Shown piece by piece: positions 1 to 10,940 of a stretch of 64,000 nt of DNA (its first letter is position 1; each line of letters starts with the position of its first letter). The DNA is from an uncultured Cellvibrio sp. (GTDB lineage Bacteria > Pseudomonadota > Gammaproteobacteria > Pseudomonadales > Cellvibrionaceae). The stretch spans positions 62,001 to 126,000 of the forward strand of contig CAMLKG010000007.1 in NCBI GenBank assembly GCA_946480695.1, given 5' to 3'. The notes under the pieces are model-generated. The model made no database searches. It was not told the origin of the DNA and worked only from the letters and a program-made list of their open reading frames with translations. A program made the position numbers and the translations under genes.

Positions 1-894
1 AAATTCGTTGTTGTTGGTATTGGCCTGATTGGCGGGAGCCTGGCGACAGGTTTAAAGCAGCGCGGAGCCTGTGCTGAGGTTATTGGTATTGCGCGTAAGG
101 GGGATACCTGCGCCGAGGCTGTTAAACATGGTGTGGTTGATCGTGCCTATACATCGCTCAGGGATATTGCCCACGAGTTGTCACAGGGTGATTTAATTTT
201 TATTTCTGTTCCAACCTTGTCGGTTAATTCAGTGCTCGCAGAAATTAAGGATTATATTTCACCCGGCGTCACGGTTACTGACGGTGCCAGTGTAAAAGGC
301 AGTGTATGGCAAGCCGCCACAGACGTTTTTGGTGAGGCACCTGCGCAATTGGTGTTAGGGCATCCGATTGCAGGTTCGGAGAAAAGCGGGGTAACTGCTG
401 CGAATCCGAATCTCTACGAACATCATCGCGTTATTTTGACACCCCTGGAAACGACGGGGGCAGAGCATCTGCAACTGGTCACTGAAATGTGGCAGGCCGT
501 GGGTGCCGAAGTATTGTCCATGTCGGTTGAGGAGCATGACGAAGTCCTCGGTGCGACCAGTCATTTACCCCATGTGATTGCCTATTCCTTGGTGGATACG
601 CTGGCCCAGGATATAAACAATCCAAATATTTTTCGTTATGCCGCAGGAGGTTTTCGCGATTTTACCCGCATAGCATCCAGTGATCCGGTTATGTGGCATG
701 ACATTATGCGGGCGAACAAATCGGCGATTTTGAAATCGATGGATTTATTTATCGATAACCTGTCGCGTCTTCGTAAAGGAATAGAGGATGGAAATAGTGA
801 CTATTTACTGAATGTCTTTAGTCGGGCCAAAGAGGCCCGTGATGAATTCACCCTGATGTTGGCCAAGCGCAATGCTGCAAACAAGGATAACTAG
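1..894 (+). CDS. tyrA: prephenate dehydrogenase (5' end cut by window)
   Basis: Oxidatively decarboxylates prephenate to 4-hydroxyphenylpyruvate in tyrosine synthesis, in the cytoplasm. The open frame runs from base 1, so only a few N-terminal codons are missing. The visible part (297 codons) begins inside the NAD-binding fold with VVGIGLIGGSLA, then has GHPIAGSEKSG and the catalytic-histidine segment SHLPHVIAY, all typical of the family. The gene ends at 894 and is not fused to aroA. In Pseudomonas and relatives tyrA is followed by, or fused to, aroA; here the next gene is cysD, so the aromatic block is broken. The identification is strong; the true start lies outside the window. Confidence 0.93.
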   Translation, partial: KFVVVGIGLIGGSLATGLKQRGACAEVIGIARKGDTCAEAVKHGVVDRAYTSLRDIAHELSQGDLIFISVPTLSVNSVLAEIKDYISPGVTVTDGASVKGSVWQAATDVFGEAPAQLVLGHPIAGSEKSGVTAANPNLYEHHRVILTPLETTGAEHLQLVTEMWQAVGAEVLSMSVEEHDEVLGATSHLPHVIAYSLVDTLAQDINNPNIFRYAAGGFRDFTRIASSDPVMWHDIMRANKSAILKSMDLFIDNLSRLRKGIEDGNSDYLLNVFSRAKEARDEFTLMLAKRNAANKDN

Positions 895-939
895 GCACCT
901 ATCCAAACTTTCAGGAATAAACTTAGAAAGATTTAATCA

Positions 940-968
940 TTAAACCCTGCGCTCCCGGTCTATATAAT
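940..968 (+). promoter_or_regulatory. sigma70-type promoter upstream of cysD
   Basis: TTAAAC at 940-945 and a perfect TATAAT at 963-968 are separated by 17 bases, about 60 bases upstream of the cysD start. I could not define a CysB operator, although sulfate-activation genes are commonly CysB-controlled. Inferred from sequence only. Confidence 0.5.
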
Positions 969-1028
969 CGCCGCTGTTTTTCAACACTTGCGCTAAGACC
1001 CGCGCTGATTTCAACTTGGTAACTTTGA

Positions 1029-1937
1029 ATGTCAAACTATAACTTGACTCACCTCAAGCAACTCGAAGCTGAAAGTATCCATATTATTCGTGAAGTGGCC
1101 GCCGAGTTTGATAAACCGGTAATGCTTTATTCTATCGGTAAAGACTCGGCAGTAATGATGCACCTCACAATGAAGGCTTTCTATCCCGGCAAACCGCCAT
1201 TCCCGTTGATGCATGTGGATACCACGTGGAAGTTTCGCGAAATGATTGAATTTCGCGATAAGCGTGTAAAGGAATTAGGTTGGGATTTAATCGTACATAT
1301 TAACCAGGAAGGTGTGGACATGGGTATAAGCCCCTTTGTCCATGGTAGTGCCAAGCACACCGACATCATGAAAACCCAAAGTTTGAAGCAAGCTTTAAAC
1401 AAATACGGTTTTGATGCTGCGTTTGGTGGTGCGCGTCGCGATGAGGAAAAATCCCGCGCAAAAGAACGTGTTTATTCGTTCCGCGATAAAAATCATCGCT
1501 GGGACCCGAAAAACCAACGTCCCGAGCTGTGGAATATTTATAACGGCCGCGTGGATAAAGGCGAGAGTATTCGTGTCTTTCCGTTATCCAACTGGACTGA
1601 GCTTGATATTTGGCAATACATCCATTTGGAAAACATTCCGATTGTTCCATTGTATTTTGCAGCCAGGCGCCCGGTAGTCGAGCGCGATGGCACCTTGATT
1701 ATGGTTGATGACGAACGTATGCCCATTGGCCCGAACGATAGGGTTCAGGAAAAGATGGTGCGATTCCGTACCCTGGGTTGTTATCCACTAACCGGTGCCG
1801 TTGAATCTGAAGCGACCACTTTGCCGGAAATTATCCAGGAAATGTTGCTTACAACAACGTCCGAGCGTCAGGGGCGGGTGATTGACCACGACAGCTCCGG
1901 CTCAATGGAAAAGAAAAAGCAGGAAGGCTATTTCTGA
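1029..1937 (+). CDS. cysD: sulfate adenylyltransferase subunit 2
   Basis: Small catalytic subunit of ATP sulfurylase. Together with the CysN GTPase it makes adenosine 5'-phosphosulfate from sulfate and ATP, the first step of assimilatory sulfate activation. The 302-aa product has the PP-loop [14 protein letters not shown] near residue 35 and the family segments [16 protein letters not shown] and WNIYNGR; length matches the family. cysN follows after 46 bases, the usual operon. A sigma70-like promoter precedes it. No cysC or cysH is next to it, so the rest of the pathway must be elsewhere. Confidence 0.97.
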   Translation: MSNYNLTHLKQLEAESIHIIREVAAEFDKPVMLYSIGKDSAVMMHLTMKAFYPGKPPFPLMHVDTTWKFREMIEFRDKRVKELGWDLIVHINQEGVDMGISPFVHGSAKHTDIMKTQSLKQALNKYGFDAAFGGARRDEEKSRAKERVYSFRDKNHRWDPKNQRPELWNIYNGRVDKGESIRVFPLSNWTELDIWQYIHLENIPIVPLYFAARRPVVERDGTLIMVDDERMPIGPNDRVQEKMVRFRTLGCYPLTGAVESEATTLPEIIQEMLLTTTSERQGRVIDHDSSGSMEKKKQEGYF

Positions 1938-1983
1938 TTTTCCGGTTTCGCATCATTTTATTACTGATTGTAAAGAGAACCTT

Positions 1984-3402
1984 ATGAGTCATCAGTCCGA
2001 ATTAATTGCGCAAGATATCAACGCCTATCTTGCGCAGCATGAGCAAAAAGAACTATTGCGTTTTTTAACTTGCGGCAGCGTTGATGATGGTAAAAGCACC
2101 TTGATTGGCCGCTTGCTGCACGATTCCAAAATGATTTATGAAGATCAATTGGAAGCCATTAAATCGGATAGTGTAAAGCACGGTACCACCGGTGAAAAAA
2201 TCGACCTGGCATTATTAGTGGATGGTTTGCAAGCGGAGCGTGAGCAGGGCATTACGATTGATGTTGCCTACCGCTATTTTTCCACATCAAAACGTAAATT
2301 TATTATTGCGGATACTCCGGGCCACGAGCAGTACACCCGTAACATGGCGACTGGTGCATCAACCTGTGACCTTGCCATTATTTTAATAGATGCGCGTTAT
2401 GGTGTTGTTACCCAAACTCGCCGTCATAGCTATATTGCTTCTTTGTTGGGAATTAAACACGTTGTGGTTGCAATCAACAAAATGGATTTGTTGAACTTCG
2501 ACCAGGCAGTGTTTGAGAAAATCAAGCAGGATTACCAGGCATTTTCGGGAAAGCTGGGTATGAACAATGTCATGTTTGTTCCCATCTCCGCGCTGGATGG
2601 CGACAATGTCGTGAACCGTTCGGAGCGTTCGCCCTGGTATCAAGGGCAAACCTTAATGGAGATCCTGGAAACAGTTTCTATTGCGGGCGATAAAAATTAT
2701 TCAGATTTTCGTTTTCCAGTCCAATACGTAAACCGTCCCAATCTGGATTTCCGTGGTTTCTGCGGTAATGTTGCATCGGGCATTGTAAGGGTCGGCGAAG
2801 AGGTGCGTGTATTGCCATCCGGCAAAACAAGCCGCGTAAAATCCATAGTTACTTACGATGGTAACCTTGAGGAAGCCTTCACTGGCCAAGCAGTTACTCT
2901 GACTTTGGCTGATGAAGTAGACGTTAGCCGCGGCGATGTATTGGTATTAGCCCAGGATAAGGTCCCGCAATCAAATCATCTGCGTGCCCATTTGGTGTGG
3001 ATGAACGAAAAGGTGATGAAGCCGGATTCGGAGTATTGGTTTAAGTTTGCAAGTAAATTAGTGAGCGGCAAAATTGAGTCAATTCATTGTCGTATCGACG
3101 TAAATACCCAGGAAGAGTCCGCTGTTGGGGAATTACAGCTTAATGACATTGCCAAGGTTGATCTCTTGCTTACCCAGCCTGTCGTAGCCGATAGGTATCA
3201 ACAAAATCGTGCGACGGGAGCGTTTATTGTTATAGATCGCCTGACCAATTTAACGGTTGGTGCCGGTATGGTGATTGAACAGTTAGCGGCAAAAGCCAGT
3301 GGGTCGACGAGTTACAGCGACTTCGAACTCGAACTAAATGCATTAATTCGCAAACACTTCCCGCATTGGGGAGCTACTGATTTAAATAATTTATTGAAGT
3401 AA
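1984..3402 (+). CDS. cysN: sulfate adenylyltransferase subunit 1 (GTPase)
   Basis: Regulatory GTPase subunit of ATP sulfurylase; GTP hydrolysis drives adenylyl-sulfate formation by CysD. The frame is open further upstream into cysD, but the ATG at 1984 gives the expected N-terminus ([12 protein letters not shown]) and a 472-aa protein. G1 loop [14 protein letters not shown]3 [12 protein letters not shown] and G4 NKMD are all present, followed by EF-Tu-like beta-barrel domains. It stops after the third domain, so there is no fused APS kinase (CysC), unlike the CysNC fusions of many Pseudomonas. A strong hairpin terminator follows. Confidence 0.97.
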   Translation: MSHQSELIAQDINAYLAQHEQKELLRFLTCGSVDDGKSTLIGRLLHDSKMIYEDQLEAIKSDSVKHGTTGEKIDLALLVDGLQAEREQGITIDVAYRYFSTSKRKFIIADTPGHEQYTRNMATGASTCDLAIILIDARYGVVTQTRRHSYIASLLGIKHVVVAINKMDLLNFDQAVFEKIKQDYQAFSGKLGMNNVMFVPISALDGDNVVNRSERSPWYQGQTLMEILETVSIAGDKNYSDFRFPVQYVNRPNLDFRGFCGNVASGIVRVGEEVRVLPSGKTSRVKSIVTYDGNLEEAFTGQAVTLTLADEVDVSRGDVLVLAQDKVPQSNHLRAHLVWMNEKVMKPDSEYWFKFASKLVSGKIESIHCRIDVNTQEESAVGELQLNDIAKVDLLLTQPVVADRYQQNRATGAFIVIDRLTNLTVGAGMVIEQLAAKASGSTSYSDFELELNALIRKHFPHWGATDLNNLLK

Positions 3403-3419
3403 GTGAGCTGCGCGCGAGC

Positions 3420-3455
3420 AAAAAAGCCCCGGTCGAAAGATCGGGGCTTTTTATT
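3420..3455 (+). terminator. rho-independent terminator after cysN
   Basis: AAAAAGCCCCG and CGGGGCTTTTT form an uninterrupted stem around a short loop, with flanking A and T runs, 17 bases after the cysN stop. Confidence 0.9.
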
Positions 3456-3612
3456 TCACATTTTTTAAACGAAAAGTGTAGGAAATCTCGCACACGAAGT
3501 TCAGTAAAATCTCCTATTTGCTTTTATTCAATATACATATCTTACATCGGCGCGCTGTTCATAAGTGCAGCCGTAAAAATCCTTACTTAATATTTTACAT
3601 GGAGTTTCCATT

Positions 3613-3918
3613 ATGAAATTAATTCTAGCGCTGGTTTCTTTTTTAATGTTGAGTTTTGGAACCGCCTCATTTGCTGCTGAACCAATCTCCAAAGATGTTT
3701 CAGTCAAAACTGAGGTGGCGCCGAAGAATGCGGTGAATATCAATACTGCAGATATTGCGGAACTCACCCGGCTCAAAGGAATTGGCGAGAAAAAAGCTGA
3801 GGCCATCATTGCCTGGAGAAAAGAAAATGGCAATTTCAAAACTGTTGACGACTTGCTGGAAGTGAAAGGTATCGGCGAGGCGACTCTGGAAGCCAACCGC
3901 GAAAACATTCAAATATAA
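3613..3918 (+). CDS. ComEA-like helix-hairpin-helix protein, exported
   Basis: A 101-aa protein with a clear Sec signal peptide (K2, hydrophobic core, cleavage near SFAAE around residue 22). It is followed by a ComEA-type double helix-hairpin-helix domain: VNINTADIAELTRLKGIG, then a second hairpin with LLEVKGIGEATL. Such domains bind double-stranded DNA without sequence specificity; in competent bacteria periplasmic ComEA pulls incoming DNA into the periplasm. The export signal plus the domain fit that role, but no other competence gene lies here, so uptake is inferred from the family. It is a single unit with terminators on both sides. In Pseudomonas a similar gene lies near the O-antigen locus. 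Confidence 0.88.
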   Translation: MKLILALVSFLMLSFGTASFAAEPISKDVSVKTEVAPKNAVNINTADIAELTRLKGIGEKKAEAIIAWRKENGNFKTVDDLLEVKGIGEATLEANRENIQI

Positions 3919-3983
3919 GCCTTTGCTAATCCCAATATGGGGTTAGCGCATGAATTTTGCGGTGTTTTTTGATTTAATAGTGG

Positions 3984-4015
3984 CCCGGATTAACCATCCG
4001 GGTTTTTTCTTTTTT
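3984..4015 (+). terminator. rho-independent terminator after the ComEA-like gene
   Basis: CCCGGAT-TAACC-ATCCGGG stem (3984-4002) followed by TTTTTTCTTTTTT. It sits directly in front of pyrF, so pyrF probably depends on read-through or a promoter overlapping this hairpin. Confidence 0.85.
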
Positions 4016-4028
4016 AAGGGGTCAAGAA

Positions 4029-4730
4029 ATGTCCGAACTGGGTCCAAGAATCGTGGTTGCCATGGATTTCGATAATGCGGCTCAATGCCTGGCTCTAGCG
4101 AAGCGATTATCGCCTGAATATTGCCGTCTCAAGGTGGGTAAAGAGCTTTTTACTGCTTGCGGTCCCGGAATCGTAGAACAGCTTATGTCACTCGGGTTTT
4201 CGGTATTCCTGGATTTGAAATTTCACGATATTCCAAATACTACAAGTAAAGCTGTAAAAGCTGCTGCCGATCTGGGCGTCTGGATGATAAATGTACACGC
4301 TTCCGGTGGCGAAAGAATGATGTGCGCAGCAAGGAATATTCTGGAACAGGGATCAGGCCCTAAGCCATTGTTGATTGCGGTCACGGTTTTAACCAGTATG
4401 GAGTCCGCAGACCTTGCAGCTGTGGGTATTGAACATAGCCCGGAAGACCAGGTATTAAAATTGGCACGATTAACGCATAAATGTGGCCTCGATGGAGTTG
4501 TCTGTTCAGCTCAGGAAGCCGGATTAATGAGAGCGCAATTTGGCGAAACATTTTGCCTGGTAACGCCAGGGATTCGATTGGACTCCTCGGCTGTTGATGA
4601 TCAGCGTCGAACGGTAACACCGGCTGCTGCAGTTGCAGCCGGGAGCAGTTACCTGGTTATTGGCCGACCAATTACCCAGGCGGCAGATCCCGTCGCCACT
4701 TGTAGATCAATCATTCAATCCTTGCCTTAG
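4029..4730 (+). CDS. pyrF: orotidine 5'-phosphate decarboxylase
   Basis: Last step of UMP synthesis: decarboxylates OMP. The 233-aa product carries the catalytic signature [10 protein letters not shown] (Asp62, Lys64, Asp67) and the phosphate-binding C-terminal segments VTPGIR and YLVIGRPIT. The ATG at 4029 has AAGGGG upstream. cmk starts 10 bases after the stop, so the two pyrimidine-nucleotide genes are probably co-transcribed. In Pseudomonas pyrF usually lies downstream of rpsA-ihfB; here it lies upstream of cmk. Confidence 0.97.
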   Translation: MSELGPRIVVAMDFDNAAQCLALAKRLSPEYCRLKVGKELFTACGPGIVEQLMSLGFSVFLDLKFHDIPNTTSKAVKAAADLGVWMINVHASGGERMMCAARNILEQGSGPKPLLIAVTVLTSMESADLAAVGIEHSPEDQVLKLARLTHKCGLDGVVCSAQEAGLMRAQFGETFCLVTPGIRLDSSAVDDQRRTVTPAAAVAAGSSYLVIGRPITQAADPVATCRSIIQSLP

Positions 4731-4740
4731 GAATCTATTT

Positions 4741-5421
4741 ATGATTAATGGCCAATCTGCAATGGTGATTACCATTGATGGTCCAAGTGGTTCAGGAAAG
4801 GGCACACTTAGCCAAATGTTGGCGCGCTATCTCGGGTTCCATTTGTTGGATAGCGGTGCCTTGTATCGTTTGGTTGCCCTGGGGGCAATGAAGCGGAACC
4901 TGGATATTTCCAATGAACAAATTATCACACCCGTGGCATTAAATTTGAACGTTCGCTTTACGGTTTCAGATCATTCTATGAGTGTCCTGCTTGACGATGA
5001 AAATGTTACTGAAGCCATCCGTCAGGAAGCGGTGGGTATGGGAGCCTCACAAATTGCGGCTTATGCGGGAGTTCGATCTGCGTTGTTGGAGCGCCAGCGC
5101 GCATTTGCGGTTCCACCGGGATTGGTTGCGGATGGACGGGATATGGGAACCGTTGTTTTCCCGGATGCAGTTGCAAAAATTTTCTTGACTGCAAGCGCCG
5201 AGGCGCGAGCAGAGCGCCGGTTTAAGCAGTTGCAGCAAAAGGGTGAAGATGTCGATAAAGCTGCGTTGATTGCTGATATTCGTGAACGCGATACGCGCGA
5301 CTCAAATCGCCCGGTATCACCGCTTAAACCAGCGGAAGATGCTGTGATCATCGATAGTACCCTGATTGGTATCAATGAAGTTTTTAACGAAATGTTAAAA
5401 GTAGTGAAAGCCAGGCTGTAA
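4741..5421 (+). CDS. cmk: cytidylate kinase
   Basis: Phosphorylates CMP and dCMP to the diphosphates. The 226-aa product has the P-loop GPSGSGKG at residues 14-21, the substrate motif LLDSGALYR, the DGRDMGTVVFP loop and the lid RRFKQLQQKG. The frame extends upstream into pyrF, but the ATG at 4741 follows AGGAATC closely and leaves a normal N-terminus; an ATG 21 bases later is the alternative. In most gammaproteobacteria rpsA follows cmk directly. Here four sugar-nucleotide genes (5561-10661) lie between them. Confidence 0.97.
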   Translation: MINGQSAMVITIDGPSGSGKGTLSQMLARYLGFHLLDSGALYRLVALGAMKRNLDISNEQIITPVALNLNVRFTVSDHSMSVLLDDENVTEAIRQEAVGMGASQIAAYAGVRSALLERQRAFAVPPGLVADGRDMGTVVFPDAVAKIFLTASAEARAERRFKQLQQKGEDVDKAALIADIRERDTRDSNRPVSPLKPAEDAVIIDSTLIGINEVFNEMLKVVKARL

Positions 5422-5560
5422 CTGTTTAGCCGCAGTGTCAACAAATTGTAAACATGCTTTATTAGTTTGCCTGGTGATTTGCCATCGATACTGCGTTCAG
5501 GAATCAGTAAAGCAAAACCATAGCGGGCCTGAAATAGTTATTTTTGGATAGGACTCATTT

Positions 5561-6913
5561 ATGACGTTAACGTGTTTTAAAGCCTATGATATTCGCGGGA
5601 AACTTGGCGAAGAACTCAATGAAGATATCGTGTACCGAATTGGTCGTGCTTACGCTCAATACATTAAGCCTAAAACGGTAGTGGTTGGTGGCGATGTCAG
5701 GTTGACAAGCAAGGCCTTGAAAACCGCACTCAGTAACGGTTTGCGTGATGAGGGGGTTGATGTAATTGATATAGGTATGGCGGGTACAGAAGAGATTTAT
5801 TTTGCAACCAGCCATTTAAAAACAGATGGCGGAATCGAAATTACCGCGAGTCATAACCCTATTGATTATAACGGTATGAAATTGGTTCGTGCAGGATCAA
5901 AACCAATCAGTGGGGATACCGGCCTGAATGAGATTAAACGTTTGGCCGAAACAAACCAGTTCGCCGTCGCGGATTTTTCAACGCGCGGCTCCCTCACCGA
6001 AGTCAGCATAATTGATGCGTACGTGCAGCACCTATTAGGCTATATTGACGTTTCCGCATTAAGGCCTTTGCGTTTGGTTGTGAATGCGGGAAATGGCGCT
6101 GCGGGTCATGTTATTGACGCAATCGAAAAGTATTTACCGTTTACCTTTATCAAAATCAACCATGAACCGGACGGCACGTTTCCGAACGGTATTCCCAATC
6201 CATTGTTATTTGAAAATCGCGCATCTACATCGGAAGCCGTCATTGCCCATAAAGCGGATATGGGTATTGCGTGGGACGGTGATTTTGATCGCTGTTTCCT
6301 GTTCGATGAAACCGGGGAATTCACGGAAGGTTATTACATTGTTGGCTTGTTAGCCGAAGCGTTTTTATTGAAGAATCCCGGTGCAAAAATCATCCATGAT
6401 CCGCGCTTGACGTGGAACACGTTGGATATTGCAAATCGAAACGGCGGGCAAGCCATCCAATCAAAAACTGGCCACGCATTTATTAAAGAGCGTATGCGCT
6501 CCGAGGACGCCGTCTATGGTGGGGAAATGAGCGCCCATCATTATTTCCGTGATTTCTTCTATTGCGATAGTGGCATGATTCCCTGGCTCCTGGTTTGTGA
6601 GCTTATTTGCCGTAAGCAACAAACCTTATCCGCTATGCTTGCGGATCGTATTGCTAAATTTCCATCGCCCGGCGAAATCAACAGTCATGTCGCGGATGCA
6701 AAAGCAGCGATTCAAAAGGTTTTAGCTCATTACGAGAAGGATGCGAAATTAATTGATAAAACCGATGGTATTAGTTTGGAGTTTGACGATTGGCGGTTTA
6801 ACCTGCGCATGTCGAATACGGAGCCTGTGGTGCGCCTGAATGTTGAGAGCAGGGCTAACAAGCAACTGGTCGAGCAAAAAACCACAGAAGTCCTTCATTT
6901 ACTGAATAGCTAA
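5561..6913 (+). CDS. manB: phosphomannomutase (ManB/CpsG type)
   Basis: Interconverts mannose 6-phosphate and mannose 1-phosphate, feeding the GDP-mannose made by manC downstream; AlgC-like enzymes also act on glucose phosphates. The 450-aa alpha-D-phosphohexomutase has all four signature loops: the phosphoserine loop TASHNP (Ser97), metal-binding DGDFDRC near residue 237, the sugar-binding [13 protein letters not shown], and the C-terminal phosphate loop RMSNTEP. The short ManB/CpsG architecture favours phosphomannomutase. galU follows after 28 bases. It is the first gene of the cassette; a 139-base gap after cmk could hold a promoter I could not define. Confidence 0.92.
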   Translation: MTLTCFKAYDIRGKLGEELNEDIVYRIGRAYAQYIKPKTVVVGGDVRLTSKALKTALSNGLRDEGVDVIDIGMAGTEEIYFATSHLKTDGGIEITASHNPIDYNGMKLVRAGSKPISGDTGLNEIKRLAETNQFAVADFSTRGSLTEVSIIDAYVQHLLGYIDVSALRPLRLVVNAGNGAAGHVIDAIEKYLPFTFIKINHEPDGTFPNGIPNPLLFENRASTSEAVIAHKADMGIAWDGDFDRCFLFDETGEFTEGYYIVGLLAEAFLLKNPGAKIIHDPRLTWNTLDIANRNGGQAIQSKTGHAFIKERMRSEDAVYGGEMSAHHYFRDFFYCDSGMIPWLLVCELICRKQQTLSAMLADRIAKFPSPGEINSHVADAKAAIQKVLAHYEKDAKLIDKTDGISLEFDDWRFNLRMSNTEPVVRLNVESRANKQLVEQKTTEVLHLLNS

Positions 6914-6941
6914 CAAACGATATTTAAAAAGGGCGGCATCT

Positions 6942-7838
6942 ATGCAAGTTAAAAAAGCGGTAATTCCGGTAGCAGGCCTGGGAACACGTATGCTTCCCGC
7001 AACCAAAGCCATTCCTAAAGAAATGCTGCCCGTGGTAGATAAACCATTAATCCAATACGTAATCGAAGAAGCGGCGGCGGCCGGTATTAAAGAAATTGTA
7101 TTGGTAACCCACGCCAGTAAAAACGCCATTGAAAACCACTTCGATACCAGTTTCGAATTGGAAGCCCAGCTTGAAGCCCGCTTGAAGCGTTCACTGCTCG
7201 CTGAAGTTCGCTCCATTACTCCGCCTGGCCTGACCGTAATTTCAGTTCGCCAAGCTGAAGCTAAAGGTTTGGGGCACGCTATTTTGTGTGCAAAACCTGT
7301 TGTTGGTGATGAACCTTTTGCTGTTTTATTGCCGGATGTATTGGTTGATAACGCCGAATCGAATCTCAGGCAGGATAACTTGGCGGGTATGACAAGGCGC
7401 TTCAAGGAGACCGGTAATAGCCAAATCCTGGTGGAGCAGGTTCCCCATGACCAGGTAGATAAATACGGCGTAGTAGATTGTTCGGGTGTGGAAATTCCAT
7501 CAGGTAAAACCGCTGCTATTAAGGCAATGGTTGAAAAGCCACCTGTGGATGAAGCGCCTTCAAACATGGCCATTGTCGGGCGTTATGTTCTTTCAAAAAC
7601 AGTATGGGATTTACTGGCCAGAACCCAACCCGGAGCGGGCGGTGAAATTCAACTCACCGATGCTCTGGATGCATTATTGAGCCTGGAAACTGTCGAGGCA
7701 TATCAATTGGTAGGGCGCAGTCATGACTGCGGAACCAAGTTAGGCTATCTAATGGCAAACGTTGTCTACGGTGAGCGACACAATGATGTGGGTAACGCAT
7801 TCAAATCGTTTTTGAAAAATCGTTACGCAGAAAATTGA
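6942..7838 (+). CDS. galU: UTP--glucose-1-phosphate uridylyltransferase
   Basis: Makes UDP-glucose from UTP and glucose 1-phosphate. The 298-aa protein starts with the nucleotide-binding signature [19 protein letters not shown] and includes [13 protein letters not shown], the acidic [14 protein letters not shown] loop and MVEKPP. UDP-glucose is the substrate of the Ugd enzyme two genes downstream. It lies between two hexose-phosphate genes on the same strand with short gaps, so one operon is likely. Confidence 0.96.
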   Translation: MQVKKAVIPVAGLGTRMLPATKAIPKEMLPVVDKPLIQYVIEEAAAAGIKEIVLVTHASKNAIENHFDTSFELEAQLEARLKRSLLAEVRSITPPGLTVISVRQAEAKGLGHAILCAKPVVGDEPFAVLLPDVLVDNAESNLRQDNLAGMTRRFKETGNSQILVEQVPHDQVDKYGVVDCSGVEIPSGKTAAIKAMVEKPPVDEAPSNMAIVGRYVLSKTVWDLLARTQPGAGGEIQLTDALDALLSLETVEAYQLVGRSHDCGTKLGYLMANVVYGERHNDVGNAFKSFLKNRYAEN

Positions 7839-7880
7839 TCGATTTTAATTACTCTTAAAGTTATAGATTAAGGAGTGCGA

Positions 7881-9299
7881 ATGATTATTCCCGTCATACT
7901 TGCAGGTGGCTCTGGTACCCGACTCTGGCCGATGTCTCGCCAGCATTACCCCAAGCAATTGTTAAAATTGTTCGGGGATAAAACCATGCTGCAGCAAACA
8001 ATATTAAGGCTTGACGGTGTGGCGGATTTGGCGCCTCCTATCGTGGTTTGCAACGAAGAGCACCGATTTATGGTGGCCGAGCAATTACATGAAATTGGCC
8101 AAACCAAATCCTCAATTATCCTGGAGCCTGTTGCCCGCAATACCGCACCGGCATTGGCATTGGCTGCGATCCATGCAAAAACCCTGGAAGAAAATCCAAC
8201 ACTGCTTGTACTATCGGCTGATCATATGATTAAAGATGTTGCAGTGTTCCATGTCGCGCTGGCTGAAGCAGTTAACGCGGCCCAGCTTGGCCATTTGGCC
8301 ACCTTTGGTATTAATCCTACGCGCCCTGAAACAGGGTATGGGTACATCAAAGCCAAGACCGATAAAGCTCCCGCCGCGACTAATTTTTATCCGGTCGAAC
8401 AGTTTGTGGAAAAGCCGGATTTGGTAACCGCCGAGAAATATCTTGCTGAAGGTTGTTATTACTGGAATAGCGGGATGTTTGTTTTTCAGACCGAAGTTTT
8501 CTTGCGCGAACTGGCGGTTCATAGCCCGGAAGTGGTTGTTGCAGCCGAGCAAGCTAAAGTGTGGGCTGTGCAAGATTTGGATTTCATCCGCGTCGATCGC
8601 GAATCTTTTTCTCGCGCTCCAAATATTTCCATTGATTATGCCTTGATGGAAAAAAGCAAAAATGTTGTGTGCGTACCACTCAATGCGGGTTGGAGCGATG
8701 TTGGCGACTGGAAGTCCTTTTGGGATCTTTCAGAAAAAGATACCTCAGGCAATAGTTTGATTGGTGACAGTATTGATATAGGGTCTACCAATACACTGGT
8801 GTTTTCACAGGATAAATTGGTTGCAACCCTTGGGGTTAACAATCTGATGATTGTAAACACTCCCGATGCCGTGCTGGTCGCCGATCAATCACAGGCCCAA
8901 CAAGTAAAAGCAATTATCAGCCAAATAGAAAAGCAAAAGCGCTCCGAGCACTTGCAACATCGCGAAATATATCGCCCCTGGGGCTGTTACGATGCGGTTG
9001 ATACCGGAGACAGGTACCAGGTTAACCGGATTCGCGTTAAACCGGGAGGCAGCTTGTCATTACAGATACATCACCATCGCGCTGAACATTGGATAGTGGT
9101 TAAAGGGACCGCCCTGGTACAAAAAGGAGATGAAACCATGCTCCTTTCTGAAAATGAATCGACATATATTCCTGTTGGCACCAGACACAGATTAAGTAAT
9201 CCCGGTAAAATACCCCTCGAAATAATCGAAGTGCAATCGGGCCCCTATCTCAAAGAGGATGATGTTATCCGCTATGAGGACAGTTATGGGCGCTCATAA
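7881..9299 (+). CDS. manC: mannose-1-phosphate guanylyltransferase / mannose-6-phosphate isomerase
   Basis: Bifunctional type II PMI family (ManC/AlgA/WbpW). The N-terminal nucleotidyltransferase makes GDP-mannose and the C-terminal cupin isomerises fructose 6-phosphate to mannose 6-phosphate. The 472-aa product begins with the GGSGTRLWPMSRQHYPKQL pyrophosphorylase signature, has the FVEKPD loop, and ends with a cupin holding RPWGCYD and QIHHHRAEHW metal-binding histidines. The ATG at 7881 is preceded by AGGAG at good spacing; an in-frame GTG at 7875 overlaps that ribosome-binding site and is less likely. With manB it gives a complete fructose 6-phosphate to GDP-mannose route. Confidence 0.95.
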   Translation: MIIPVILAGGSGTRLWPMSRQHYPKQLLKLFGDKTMLQQTILRLDGVADLAPPIVVCNEEHRFMVAEQLHEIGQTKSSIILEPVARNTAPALALAAIHAKTLEENPTLLVLSADHMIKDVAVFHVALAEAVNAAQLGHLATFGINPTRPETGYGYIKAKTDKAPAATNFYPVEQFVEKPDLVTAEKYLAEGCYYWNSGMFVFQTEVFLRELAVHSPEVVVAAEQAKVWAVQDLDFIRVDRESFSRAPNISIDYALMEKSKNVVCVPLNAGWSDVGDWKSFWDLSEKDTSGNSLIGDSIDIGSTNTLVFSQDKLVATLGVNNLMIVNTPDAVLVADQSQAQQVKAIISQIEKQKRSEHLQHREIYRPWGCYDAVDTGDRYQVNRIRVKPGGSLSLQIHHHRAEHWIVVKGTALVQKGDETMLLSENESTYIPVGTRHRLSNPGKIPLEIIEVQSGPYLKEDDVIRYEDSYGRS

Positions 9300-9320
9300 T
9301 CTTAAACCAGGGAGTAATTA

Positions 9321-10661
9321 ATGAAAGTAACGGTGTTTGGTACCGGGTATGTAGGGCTAGTAACCGGAGCTTGCCTGGCAGATGTTGGGCATGAAGTTCT
9401 GTGTGTTGATATAGACCAGCGGAAAGTCGATAACCTCAAGCTGGGTATTATCCCTATTTATGAACCAGGACTTGAACCTATAGTAAAACAGGCTGTGCAA
9501 AACGGGCTGTTGAATTTTACAACTGATATGGATAAAGCGGTGGCACATGGGCAATTACAGTTCATTGCCGTCGGTACACCTTCCGGTGAGGATGGTTCGG
9601 CAGATTTGCAATATGTGGTAGCCGTTGCGAAAACGATAGGTGAGCGCATTACGGATTATCGTGTTGTTATCAACAAATCGACCGTCCCGGTAGGGACAGC
9701 GGAAATCGTCGAAAAAGCATTAGCGGAACAAGTGAAAAAGCGCGGCGCTAACGTTGATTTTGATGTGGTTTCCAACCCTGAGTTTTTAAAGGAAGGTGCA
9801 GCGGTTAATGACTTTATGAAGCCTGACCGCATTGTTGTAGGTAGTAAAAGCGCAAAAGCTGAAGCATTAATGCGTGAACTTTATGCCCCTTTTAATAGAA
9901 ATCATGATCGCATGATTTTTATGGATATACGCTCCGCAGAGCTTACCAAGTATGCAGCCAACGCCATGTTGGCAACCAAGATCAGTTTCATTAATGAAAT
10001 GGCAAATCTTGCCGAACGCCTTGGTGCGGATATTGAAAAAGTACGAAATGGCATAGGTGCGGACCCGCGAATTGGATATCACTTTATATATCCTGGCTGC
10101 GGTTATGGGGGCTCATGTTTTCCAAAAGATGTTAAGGCATTGATAAACATTGCGAAAAACACCGGTTATACAGCTGGCCTGATGGAAGCTGTCGATCAGG
10201 TTAATAATGCCCAAAAAGGAAAGCTTTTTGACTACATTTATAAGCATTTTGACGGTGACCTTGAGGGTAAAGTCATTGCTCTGTGGGGTCTGTCATTCAA
10301 GCCCAATACCGATGATATGCGCGAGGCTCCCAGCCGAACATTAATGGAAGCCTTATGGGCCGAGGGCGCCAAGGTGCAAGCTTATGATCCGGTTGCGATG
10401 GACGAAACCCAGCATATCTACGGATTAAGGGATGACTTGAAGTTAGTGGGAACCAAGGAAGCAGCCTTGGAAAAGGCGGATGCGCTAGTTATTTGTACCG
10501 AGTGGAAAAATTTTCGAGCACCTAATTTCGACCTGATAAAGGGCTCATTGCGCCAACCAACTATATTTGATGGCCGCAATCTTTATGAGCCTGACAAATT
10601 GGCTAGCCTGGGTTTGCAGTATTACGCCGTTGGTCGAGGCTTAAGTGTTGTAAAACCCTAA
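9321..10661 (+). CDS. ugd: UDP-glucose 6-dehydrogenase
   Basis: Oxidises UDP-glucose twice to UDP-glucuronate, using NAD. The 446-aa protein has the N-terminal Rossmann signature [19 protein letters not shown], the central KSTVPVGT and [11 protein letters not shown] segments, and the catalytic-cysteine motif [10 protein letters not shown] (Cys266). It starts 21 bases after manC and closes the sugar-nucleotide cassette. UDP-glucuronate and GDP-mannose together point to an acidic exopolysaccharide or lipopolysaccharide, but no polymerase or export gene lies here. Confidence 0.96.
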   Translation: MKVTVFGTGYVGLVTGACLADVGHEVLCVDIDQRKVDNLKLGIIPIYEPGLEPIVKQAVQNGLLNFTTDMDKAVAHGQLQFIAVGTPSGEDGSADLQYVVAVAKTIGERITDYRVVINKSTVPVGTAEIVEKALAEQVKKRGANVDFDVVSNPEFLKEGAAVNDFMKPDRIVVGSKSAKAEALMRELYAPFNRNHDRMIFMDIRSAELTKYAANAMLATKISFINEMANLAERLGADIEKVRNGIGADPRIGYHFIYPGCGYGGSCFPKDVKALINIAKNTGYTAGLMEAVDQVNNAQKGKLFDYIYKHFDGDLEGKVIALWGLSFKPNTDDMREAPSRTLMEALWAEGAKVQAYDPVAMDETQHIYGLRDDLKLVGTKEAALEKADALVICTEWKNFRAPNFDLIKGSLRQPTIFDGRNLYEPDKLASLGLQYYAVGRGLSVVKP

Positions 10662-10801
10662 TTTTCCCTGAGGCTGGTTTATCCGGCCTCATCTTGCCCC
10701 TCCCAAGCCGGAAAAGAGCTAAGCTGTTGAAAAATAACGCTCATTCTGCTAGCATCCCGCACCTGCTAATTTTTCTGCCCTCTCTGATTGTCTCATTGAT
10801 A

Positions 10802-10831
10802 TTGATTATTGGCAGTGGCAAAAGCTATTAA
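10802..10831 (+). promoter_or_regulatory. possible rpsA promoter
   Basis: TTGATT at 10802-10807 and TATTAA at 10826-10831 are 18 bases apart, leaving a leader of about 100 bases before rpsA. Ribosomal protein S1 represses its own mRNA through a structured leader in related bacteria, and a leader of this size fits. I did not fold it. The rest of the 279-base gap after ugd shows only a weak GAGGC/GCCTC hairpin without a T tail. Confidence 0.3.
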
Positions 10832-10940
10832 ACCAGTCTGAGGAAGCTTTTGTCTTGGATTAATTGACCCGTGTGCCAGACCATGCGGTATAGGTAAGGT
10901 ATGTTTTATGTATCTGTACCTCTAATTTATAGGTAATACC

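Noticed and set aside
10671..10695. GAGGCTGG...CCGGCCTC hairpin after ugd
   Set aside because: The stem is imperfect and no T run follows, so I did not call it a terminator.
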